Below are positions 8,548-15,475 of a stretch of 64,000 bases of DNA, piece by piece. Source of the stretch: Kribbella sandramycini (GTDB lineage Bacteria; Actinomycetota; Actinomycetes; Propionibacteriales; Kribbellaceae); contig NZ_JABJRC010000005.1 of NCBI RefSeq assembly GCF_013131805.1, positions 124,001 through 188,000 on the forward strand, given 5' to 3'. Under the pieces are notes generated by a model, which saw only the letters and a program-made list of their open reading frames with translations, made no database searches and was not told the DNA's origin. Each line of letters starts with the position of its first letter. Position 1 is the first letter of the stretch. The translations under genes and the position numbers were made by a program.

Positions 8548-8588
8548 GAGCCCGAGGGTAGCCAAGCGGCCGGGGCGACGCCAGCGAG

Positions 8589-8969
8589 TTACCAGAGCGA
8601 TCCGGTGGCGTCCCAGTGCCCTTCGGAGGGTTCGTCGGAGAGCGGGAGCAGCCAGCCGATCGGCACCGAGAGCGTCTGGATCCGCGGCAGCGTGATCGGG
8701 GTGCCGTCCGGTTTGCGCAGGTTGCCGATGATCTCGTAGACGCCGTCCGGCAGGCCGAGCTCGCGGCACTGCTCGGCGGTCAGCGTGACGGCGGTGGTCG
8801 GGCTGAGCACCGAGCGGATGCCCTCGACCACCGCCTCCTCGATCGCGGTCACGGTGAGCGGGAAGCGCGCGCCGCGCAGCGCGCCGAAGGTCAGGCGCTG
8901 ATCGTCCGCCAGCACCTGCGGGACCTCGACGAGATACGTCGTACCGAGCTCGACCTCACTACCGCGCAC
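8589..8969 (-). CDS. Conserved-looking hypothetical protein, 126 residues
   Basis: I do not recognise this protein. It is soluble, without signal peptide or membrane segment. It begins MRGSEVELGTTYLVEVPQVL and has a mixed alpha/beta pattern, with a segment TAVTLTAEQCRELGLPDGVYEIIGN and a Pro-Ser-Asp-rich end PLSDEPSEGHWDATGSLW. The codon pattern (third-position G/C) is that of a real gene, and no better frame covers the interval. It is transcribed toward the MFS gene and could be in its transcription unit; the stop codon is 41 bp before the putative leader peptide. No function can be assigned. Confidence 0.6.
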   Translation of the reverse strand: MRGSEVELGTTYLVEVPQVLADDQRLTFGALRGARFPLTVTAIEEAVVEGIRSVLSPTTAVTLTAEQCRELGLPDGVYEIIGNLRKPDGTPITLPRIQTLSVPIGWLLPLSDEPSEGHWDATGSLW

Positions 8970-9017
8970 GCACCCAGGTTCGGTGGAAACAGCCCGGTTT
9001 GTCCAGGAAGCGTCTCA

Positions 9018-9443
9018 CTACCGGCCGGGAAGCCGGGTGGTGATCTCCTGCAGGATCCACAGGTTGCCGTCCGGATCGGCGAAGGTCGCGCGGGAGGCGT
9101 ACGTCTGCCGTTCCGGGTCCAGCCCCGGCGTGAACCCGTCCGGCCCGCGGTGGAAGTAGTCCGACACCTCGACCCCGGCCGCGACCAGCGCCTCCCGGGC
9201 CGCGACCAGATCGGTCACCACCAGGTACGCCGACGACGAGCCGGGCTGAGCCGGATTCAGCCCCGCGCCGAACTGGACGGACGCCGAGGAGCCGGGCGGT
9301 GTCAGCTGGACGACGCCGGGCGGCGTGACGTCGAGGCGCCAGCCGAGGCTCTGGTAGAAGGCGCTCGACCGGTCCACGTCCGAGACCGGGATGATCAGCA
9401 CCTCGATCCGCTGGTCGAAGGTGCCGAGCTGGGAGCCGTCCAT
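9018..9443 (-). CDS. VOC (glyoxalase/bleomycin-resistance fold) protein
   Basis: This is a small cytoplasmic protein of 141 residues with the paired beta-alpha-beta-beta-beta modules of the vicinal-oxygen-chelate superfamily. The first module is EVLIIPVSDVDRSSAFYQSLGWRLD. The second is AYLVVTDLVAAREALVAAGVEV, ending in FADPDGNLWILQE, where the Glu is the usual metal ligand. Members include dioxygenases, glyoxalases and resistance proteins; the reaction here is unknown. The ATG at 9443 gives the natural family length. It lies 65 bp downstream of the LAL regulator on the same strand and is probably co-transcribed with it or a target of it. Confidence 0.85.
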   Translation of the reverse strand: MDGSQLGTFDQRIEVLIIPVSDVDRSSAFYQSLGWRLDVTPPGVVQLTPPGSSASVQFGAGLNPAQPGSSSAYLVVTDLVAAREALVAAGVEVSDYFHRGPDGFTPGLDPERQTYASRATFADPDGNLWILQEITTRLPGR

Positions 9444-9508
9444 GGTCCGCCTTTCGCTGATGGACCTCCAGCGTCGGGCTCGAGCGCGGGTCTTCGCACC
9501 AGGGAAAG

Positions 9509-12208
9509 TCACTGGGGCCGGACGAGCGCCGTCCGCAGTTGCCGGCGTGAGGTGATGCCGAGTTTCGCGAAGGTCTTGCGCAGATGCCACTCGACCGTGC
9601 GCGGGCTGATGAACAGCTGCTCGGCGATCTCCGGGTTGGTCAGACCGTCGCGGGCCAGGCCGGCGATCTGCGCCTCCTGCGCGGTCAGGTCGGTCCGGGT
9701 GTCCGGCGTCCGTTTGCGGACGGTCTCGCCGGTGGCGAGCAGCTCGTGGCGGGCCCGGTCGGCGAACGCCTGCAGGCCCATCGCGGTCAACTGGTCGTGC
9801 GCGGCCCGAAGCTGCTCGCGCGCATCCACCCGGCGGCCTTGCCGGCGCAGCCATTCGCCGTACAGCAGCCGGCTGCGCGCAGCCTCGACGCGGACCGGCG
9901 TCCGACTCAGGTGGTCGATCGAACGGACGTACGCCGCCTCGTCGCCGTCCCGCAGGCCCTGGACGCGGGCAGCCAGGCCGAGTGCCCAGTCGGTCGGGGT
10001 GACCGCGATCCGATCGCTCAGCCAGGCATGCGCGACCTCGACGAGTTTGAGGTCACCGGTCCGGGAGGCGGCCTCGGCGAGCTCACCGACGACGAGTACG
10101 CCGTACCCGACGATGTCCTGCTCGAAGACGCGCTGGGCGGCGTCCCGGGCCAGCTCGTAGCGGCCGAGACTGTTGTGCAGCACGGCGCTCGCATGGCTCG
10201 CGGACGAGACCAGCCGGCCTTGGCCCTGGGCGTTCGCCTCGCGGACCAGCTCGGCGATCAGCTCTTGCGCGGTGGACTCGTTACCGCGATAGGTCTCCAG
10301 GATCGTCCGGGCCGCACCGGGGCGGTGCGTCCCGGTCAGCTCGGCGACGCGGCGATCCTCGTCGACCAGTCGGCTCGCCGTCTCCAGATCGCCGGCCAGG
10401 CAGAGCAACCCGGCCCGGAAGTCGAGTGCGACCTGGAGCTGGACGAGAGCGCCCGTACGCCGGGCGATCGCATCCTGCCGGGCGGCGACGGCGAGGCCGG
10501 TCTCGAGATCGGCCAACTCGATCGCGACGATGCCACCGGCGCGATTCCCGGCCAGCCAGAGCCAGCTTCCGGCGTCCGCCGTACCGGCCTCGGCAGCGCT
10601 CGCACGGGCCAACGCGGCCGCGAGCTGCGGCGCGGCGGCGGCATAGCCGCGGGTGACTCGGACGGCGAGGGCATGCAGCAGCTGGTCGGCCGGCCGATCG
10701 GCCGCTGTCACAGGAGGCACCGCGGCCGCAACCAGCTCAGCCGTCTCCGGGCTACCGGACCAGATCGCCGCGGACACCGCCTCCAGGTAGGTATCGCGCG
10801 CCTGGGCCGGCTCGAGCCGACCGGCTGCATTCAGCAAGATGGACGCCGCCTCGCGGGCCTGGCCTTGGTCGAAGGCGATCTGACCGCGCAACCGATCGAC
10901 CTGCGCGGCCTCGGCCGGGTCGAGCGGGCCGGCCGCGGCGCCGCTGAGCAACGTGAGCGCCGACTCCAATGCACCGGAACGCCACTTGCCGACCGCCGCC
11001 GCCAACGCCCGTTGAGCGCGCAAGCCCGGATCCGGCGTCAGCTCCACGGCGCGTTCGAGCAGCGCGGCACCAGCGAAGAAGCCGCCCCGATCGCGCGCCT
11101 GGTTGGCCGCTCGCTCCAGCTCGGCGGCAACCTCCTCATCCGGCAGCGCGGTCGATTGCGCTCGATGCCAGGCCCGGCGGTCAGGCTCGGGCGTCTCCGC
11201 GGCCAACGCGCGATGCACAGCCTGTCGGTCGGGTTGCGCCGCCATCCGGTACGCCAGCGACCGAACGAGCGGATGCCGAAACCGGACGTGTTGGCCGAAC
11301 TCGATCAGCCCGGACTCGATCGCGCTCGCCGCAGGCCCATCGCCGAGGCCGAGCCGCTCGGCAGCGCGCCACAACACGGTCGCATCCCCCAACGGCTCCG
11401 CAGCGGCGGTCAGCAGGAGCAGGCGGGTGTCGGGTCTCAAAGCGTCGAGCCGACGGGCAAACCCGTCCTCGATCCGGCTTGTCAGCGTGCCGGCGCTGAG
11501 CCCGTCGGCCAGCTCGGCCGCCGTCCACGCCTGTGGCAGCTCGAGCACCGCCAGCGGATCGCCGTGGGTCTCGGCGACGATCCGGTCCCGGACCCGGGGA
11601 TCGACCGGGCCGGGGAGGACGGCGTCGAGCAGCGCGCGGGCATCGGCGTCCGCCAGCCCGCCGAGCTCCAGCTCCGGCAGGCCGCCGAACTCGTGCTCGG
11701 AACCCTCCCGGACGGCGACGACCAGCACCACCGATTCAGCCGCCAGCCGGCGCGCCACGAACGCGAGGATCTTCGCCGACATCCGATCGATCCACTGCGC
11801 GTCGTCGACCACACACAGCACCGGCTCCTCCGCGGCCGCGTCGGCCAGCAGGTTCAGCACGGCGAGCCCGATCAGGAACAGCGACGGCGGCGGCCCGACC
11901 AGCAGCCCGAACGCCGTCCCCAACGCGGCGTACTGCGGCTCAGGCAACCGGCCGATCCGCTCCAGGAACGGCTGGCACACCTGATGCAGCCCCGAGTACG
12001 CCAACTCCATCTCGGACTCGACCCCATCGGCCCGCGCCACCCGGCACCCCCGCGCCGCCCCGGTCATTGCTGTCAGCAACGCCGACTTCCCGACCCCGGC
12101 CTCCCCCCGCACCACCAGCACCCCGCTACGCCCACCCCGCGCCCCCGCGACCAACTCCCCCAGCACGGCCAGCTCTCGCTCCCGCCCCCGCAGTTCCCGA
12201 TCCGCCAC
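9509..12208 (-). CDS. LAL-type LuxR-family ATPase regulator
   Basis: This is a large transcriptional regulator of 899 residues in the MalT/LAL class. The N-terminus opens with LRGRERELAVLGELV and a Walker A loop GEAGVGKSALL (about 35-45); Walker B-like VLCVVDDAQWIDRMS is near 150. A long helical, TPR-like region of about 500 residues follows. The C-terminus is a LuxR helix-turn-helix: LTAQEAQIAGLARDGLTNPE, then ISPRTVEWHLRKTFAKLGI. Such proteins bind ATP and a signal, then activate transcription. The length is typical. Its 3' neighbour is the VOC gene; upstream lies the epoxide hydrolase remnant, which may have been its former target. The inducer is unknown. Confidence 0.92.
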   Translation of the reverse strand: MADRELRGRERELAVLGELVAGARGGRSGVLVVRGEAGVGKSALLTAMTGAARGCRVARADGVESEMELAYSGLHQVCQPFLERIGRLPEPQYAALGTAFGLLVGPPPSLFLIGLAVLNLLADAAAEEPVLCVVDDAQWIDRMSAKILAFVARRLAAESVVLVVAVREGSEHEFGGLPELELGGLADADARALLDAVLPGPVDPRVRDRIVAETHGDPLAVLELPQAWTAAELADGLSAGTLTSRIEDGFARRLDALRPDTRLLLLTAAAEPLGDATVLWRAAERLGLGDGPAASAIESGLIEFGQHVRFRHPLVRSLAYRMAAQPDRQAVHRALAAETPEPDRRAWHRAQSTALPDEEVAAELERAANQARDRGGFFAGAALLERAVELTPDPGLRAQRALAAAVGKWRSGALESALTLLSGAAAGPLDPAEAAQVDRLRGQIAFDQGQAREAASILLNAAGRLEPAQARDTYLEAVSAAIWSGSPETAELVAAAVPPVTAADRPADQLLHALAVRVTRGYAAAAPQLAAALARASAAEAGTADAGSWLWLAGNRAGGIVAIELADLETGLAVAARQDAIARRTGALVQLQVALDFRAGLLCLAGDLETASRLVDEDRRVAELTGTHRPGAARTILETYRGNESTAQELIAELVREANAQGQGRLVSSASHASAVLHNSLGRYELARDAAQRVFEQDIVGYGVLVVGELAEAASRTGDLKLVEVAHAWLSDRIAVTPTDWALGLAARVQGLRDGDEAAYVRSIDHLSRTPVRVEAARSRLLYGEWLRRQGRRVDAREQLRAAHDQLTAMGLQAFADRARHELLATGETVRKRTPDTRTDLTAQEAQIAGLARDGLTNPEIAEQLFISPRTVEWHLRKTFAKLGITSRRQLRTALVRPQ

Positions 12209-12267
12209 CGCTCCAGCATTCCCGCCCGACCCCGCCGAGACAACTGTCCCGGCGGGGTGGCGAGCGG

Positions 12268-12446
12268 TCAGCGGATGGAGCGGAAACCGGTGCGAACCTC
12301 GTGCACCCAGCGACGGTCTCCTTGTCGGGCCAGCGGGTCGCCTTCAGACGGGCCCGCAGATCGTCCAGATCCGCTTGCGGAACGTCGATCCGGAACGGCC
12401 GGATCCTGCTGTCGGTGGCGGCGGGGGCTTGTGTGGTGATCGCCAT
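12268..12446 (-). pseudogene. Epoxide hydrolase remnant (5' and 3' ends joined)
   Basis: The ATG at 12446 is preceded by a perfect AGGAGG and starts a protein whose residues 15-45, including FRIDVPQADLDDLRARL and TRWPDKE, match the N-terminal domain of soluble epoxide hydrolases. About 45 codons in, the frame breaks. In a different frame the DNA just downstream reads RRWVHEVRTGFRSIR and a stop at 12268, which looks like the C-terminal end of the same kind of alpha/beta hydrolase. The whole remnant is 179 bp, against about 1.1 kb for an intact gene. The simplest reading is one internal deletion that joined both ends out of frame. The N-terminal match is strong; the C-terminal match is only 15 residues. 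Confidence 0.6.
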
Positions 12447-12546
12447 GAGATCCTCCTGCAGCGCGGGATGAGCGATCTCCTCACGCTGCGCGCGAACGGC
12501 CGGCGGTCGCACCAGGGTCAGTCCCTGGACCGCTCCCTGGGCCCGG

Positions 12547-13164
12547 TCAGATCGTGCGGGTGACGACCCAGCGGTGCGGGGCGATGGCGCGGGTTCTGGT
12601 GAAGCCGTGGTTCTCGAAGGCGGCCATGGGGCCGGTGTGCAGGAAGGAGCCGGAGACCTTGCGGTCGTCGGTCTCTTCGGGGTAGCCCTCGACGACGCCG
12701 CCACCCAGCGCTGCGATCTGGTCGAGGGCGCCGGCCAGGGCTGCGTTGGCAACGCCTTTGTTGCGGTGGCCCTTGCCGGTGAAGAAGCAGGTGATTCGCC
12801 AGTCGGGCAGGGTGGTCAGGCCTTTGTCGTAGCGCCGTTTGCTCTTGATCTCGGGGAGCTCGGCCGGGGTGCCGAACTGGCACCAGCCGAGGCAGTCGGG
12901 GCCGTCGAAGACCAGGGCATTGCGGGTAGTGCCGTCGTGGGCGCGGCGTTCTTTCTCGGCGCGGTTCTCGGCGGCGGTGCGGCCTTTGAGTTTCAGGTGG
13001 AAGCCGACGCACCAGCAGCCGCCCCAGACGCCGTTGTTCGCCTCGACCAGGGCCGCGAAGGCGGGCCAGGTGTCGGCGTCCAGGGCTCGGGTGGTCAGCA
13101 CATTCCGCAGTATGGCGCGTTCCGCCGACAAAAGAAGTTCCGGAACCGGCAGGGGGCTGTGCAT
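12547..13164 (-). CDS. GNAT-family N-acetyltransferase
   Basis: This is a cytoplasmic protein of about 205 residues with a GCN5-related fold. It has a long conserved opening, LTTRALDADTWPAFAALVE, then NGVWGGCWCVGFH, then WCQFGTPAELPEIKSKRRYD. The acetyl-CoA part ITCFFTGKGHRNKGVANAAL is followed by a helix and the usual C-terminal GPMAAFENHGFTRTR. It may acetylate a small molecule or protein. I start it at ATG 13164; GTG at 13101, just before LTTRAL, would drop 21 poorly conserved residues and may be the true start. It is divergent from the GH30 gene with only 61 bp between starts, so their promoters are close together. Confidence 0.82.
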   Translation of the reverse strand: MHSPLPVPELLLSAERAILRNVLTTRALDADTWPAFAALVEANNGVWGGCWCVGFHLKLKGRTAAENRAEKERRAHDGTTRNALVFDGPDCLGWCQFGTPAELPEIKSKRRYDKGLTTLPDWRITCFFTGKGHRNKGVANAALAGALDQIAALGGGVVEGYPEETDDRKVSGSFLHTGPMAAFENHGFTRTRAIAPHRWVVTRTI

Positions 13165-13196
13165 GCGTATTCCCGCAGGTAGGGTCCGCGAATAGT

Positions 13197-13204
13197 AAGC
13201 GCTT
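13197..13204. promoter_or_regulatory. LacI-type operator core upstream of the GH30 gene
   Basis: The perfect palindrome AAGCGCTT, in the context GTAAGCGCTTTC, is a typical core for LacI-family sugar repressors. It lies 21 bp before the GTG of the GH30 gene, where a bound repressor would block transcription. Confidence 0.45.
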
Positions 13205-13225
13205 TCCGTGGAACTAGGAGGCTTC

Positions 13226-15436
13226 GTGAGGCGAACTGTTGGGGTCGCGGTCGTACTGACGGCCCTGGCCGGCGGGCTGGTCAGCGTCGGGCTGCCGGCC
13301 AGCGCGGGCCGGCCGGACCGTGGTGCGGCTGTGACCGGCACGTATTCGAGTGGCCCCGCTCAGGCGTGGCAACCGCTGCCGACGACGTACGTCGGGAACG
13401 ACCAGGCGGGTGCCACGGATGCCACTGTGGTGATCGATCCCAGCACGCTTCGCCAGCAGTACAGCGGCGTCGGCTTCTCGCTGGACGAGACCAGCGTGTC
13501 GAACCTGTGGAAGCTGACGCCCGCCGAGCGCGACCGGGCCATCCGGCTGCTCGTCGACCCCAAACACGGCGCCGGGTTCGACCGGTTCCGGCTGACCATC
13601 GGCAGCCCGGACCTGATCGAGCACCTGCCGTTCTGGTCGTACGACGAGCTGCCGCCGGGCGTCACCGAGGACTTCGGCCTGAAGTACTTCTCGATCAAGC
13701 GCGACGTCGAGACGCATATCGTCGAGACGGCCAAGCTGATCCAGCGCTACAACCCGAAGGCGACCTTCTTCGCCTCGGCGTGGAGCGCGCCGGCCTGGAT
13801 GAAGACCAACAACCGGTTCACCGGCGAAGTCGCGCTCAAGCCGGGCAGCACGACGTCGTACTACCAGGTGGGCAAGCTGCGCGACGACTGTATCGACGTC
13901 TTCGCGCGCTACTACGTGAAGTACATCCAGGCGATGGCGAAGTTCGGCGTCCGGGTCGACGCGCTGACGCTGCTGAACGAGCCGGGGATCGACGTCGTCT
14001 ACCCGGCGATGGACATCAGCATCGAGCAGCAGCAGAAACTCGCGGTCGCGATCAAGCGCGAGGTGCGGAAGGCCGGGCTGCGGACCGAGCTCTACGTCCA
14101 CGACTTCAACTTCTGGGACTGGCGCGACCCGAACAGCACCGAGACCAAGAACTACCACCGGATCTTCAACGACCCGGCGACCAGGAAGGCCTCGGACGCG
14201 ATCGCGTTCCACCCGTACTGGGGTGACCCGACGGTGATGCGCGACGCCTACGAGCAGACCGGTAAGCCGGTGCACATGACCGAGACGAGCAACCTGTCGC
14301 CGGCCACGATCCTCGACTACTTCCGGCTGGACGCGTCGTCGTACATCATGTGGGCCCAGGCCACCGACCAGGACGGCGGCACGCTGCACTGGACGCCGGC
14401 CCGGGACAACAACCTCGACTGGGCCGAGGTCGGCCGGACCACCAAGTGGCCGAACCGGCTGGTCAAGGTGAACACCACGACCAAGACCTTCACGGTGCGC
14501 GACGAGCTCTACGCGATGGGCCAGTTCGCCAAGTACCTCGGGCCGGAGCACACCCGGGTCGAGTCGAGCGGGACGGCGAACGGCATCAGCAACGTGACCT
14601 TCAAGGACCGCCGCGACAACTTCGTCGCGATCGTCGGCAACTCGAACCCGGTCGCGAAGAAGGTGCGCGTCGTCCTGGCCGGAAAGTCCTTCACCACCAC
14701 GGTTCCGGCGAACTCGTACGCGACGTACCGCTGGCACGGCGATGTCCCGTCGGCGCACCACAACCACGCGCCGGTACTGCGGGACGTCGCGGACGTGACC
14801 GCCGACCAGTACGCGACCACGCAGGTCCAGCTGACCGCAACCGACCGCGATCGGGACAAACTGGCCTTCTACGCCAAGGATCTGCCGAGCGGCGTCACGC
14901 TGGACGCGCGGACCGGCCTGCTCACCCTCCGGCCGACAACCGCCGGCAAGCAGACCCTCAAGGTTCGCGTGACGGACGGCGCGGCGTACGACGAGTCGAC
15001 CGTCGACATCACCGTCACCCCGCACGGGACGCCGGTCGGCGAGCGGGTCGAGGCGGAGTCGTACGTGGCCCAGCAGGGCTGGACCGAGGGCGGCGCGAAC
15101 TTCGTCGAGAGCAACGGCTCGGCCAGCGGCGGCAAGAACATCGGCTGGACCGACACCGGTAAATGGCTGCAGTACCGCGTCGACCTGGCCAAGGCCGCGA
15201 CGTACAACCTCGAACTGCGCGTGGCCAACGGCACCGGCGCGGTCGCCCCGGATGCGATCTCCATCCGGGATGCCGAAGGCAACGTCTTGACCAAGGTCTC
15301 CGTCCCGGACACCACCGGCTGGGCGACGTATCAGTCCGTCAACACGACGGTCACTCTCCCGGCCGGCGACCAACTCATCACCGTCTACTGCGAAAGCGGC
15401 GGCTTCAACCTCGACTACCTGAGACTCACCGAGTAA
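13226..15436 (+). CDS. Secreted GH30-family glycosidase with cadherin-like and CBM6 modules
   Basis: This is a secreted enzyme of 736 residues. The GTG at 13226 follows AGGAGG and begins MRRTVGVAVVLTALAGGLVS, a signal peptide. Residues about 60-500 form a GH30 barrel and side domain. The motifs are QYSGVGFSLDETS at the start, FASAWSAPAWMKTN, the acid/base LTLLNEPG (Glu252) and the nucleophile HMTETSN (Glu353). An Ig/cadherin-like module follows (DRDRDKLAFYAKDLPSGVTL), then a CBM6-type module at about 610-735 with GKNIGWTDTGKWLQYRVDL and the ending GGFNLDYLRLTE. GH30 members act on glucosylceramide, beta-1,6-glucan or xylan; the substrate is not evident here. A LacI-type palindrome lies just upstream, and the gene ends at a hairpin shared with the convergent neighbour. 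Confidence 0.92.
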   Translation: MRRTVGVAVVLTALAGGLVSVGLPASAGRPDRGAAVTGTYSSGPAQAWQPLPTTYVGNDQAGATDATVVIDPSTLRQQYSGVGFSLDETSVSNLWKLTPAERDRAIRLLVDPKHGAGFDRFRLTIGSPDLIEHLPFWSYDELPPGVTEDFGLKYFSIKRDVETHIVETAKLIQRYNPKATFFASAWSAPAWMKTNNRFTGEVALKPGSTTSYYQVGKLRDDCIDVFARYYVKYIQAMAKFGVRVDALTLLNEPGIDVVYPAMDISIEQQQKLAVAIKREVRKAGLRTELYVHDFNFWDWRDPNSTETKNYHRIFNDPATRKASDAIAFHPYWGDPTVMRDAYEQTGKPVHMTETSNLSPATILDYFRLDASSYIMWAQATDQDGGTLHWTPARDNNLDWAEVGRTTKWPNRLVKVNTTTKTFTVRDELYAMGQFAKYLGPEHTRVESSGTANGISNVTFKDRRDNFVAIVGNSNPVAKKVRVVLAGKSFTTTVPANSYATYRWHGDVPSAHHNHAPVLRDVADVTADQYATTQVQLTATDRDRDKLAFYAKDLPSGVTLDARTGLLTLRPTTAGKQTLKVRVTDGAAYDESTVDITVTPHGTPVGERVEAESYVAQQGWTEGGANFVESNGSASGGKNIGWTDTGKWLQYRVDLAKAATYNLELRVANGTGAVAPDAISIRDAEGNVLTKVSVPDTTGWATYQSVNTTVTLPAGDQLITVYCESGGFNLDYLRLTE

Positions 15437-15447
15437 CCGGCGAGCCG

Positions 15448-15475
15448 GCTGACCGCGGTATGTACCGCGGTCAGC
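15448..15475. terminator. Bidirectional hairpin between GH30 and the 796-residue gene
   Basis: GCTGACCGCGGTA pairs with TACCGCGGTCAGC over 13 bp around two bases. It lies 11 bp past the GH30 stop and overlaps the last codons of the convergent gene, so it can stop transcription from both sides. Confidence 0.65.

Noticed and set aside
9584..12439. A 951-codon open frame on the + strand opposite the LAL regulator
   Set aside because: It is an antisense shadow typical of high-GC DNA. It is rich in Arg, Gly, Pro and Gln, has no motif, and the minus-strand frame has Walker and LuxR motifs.
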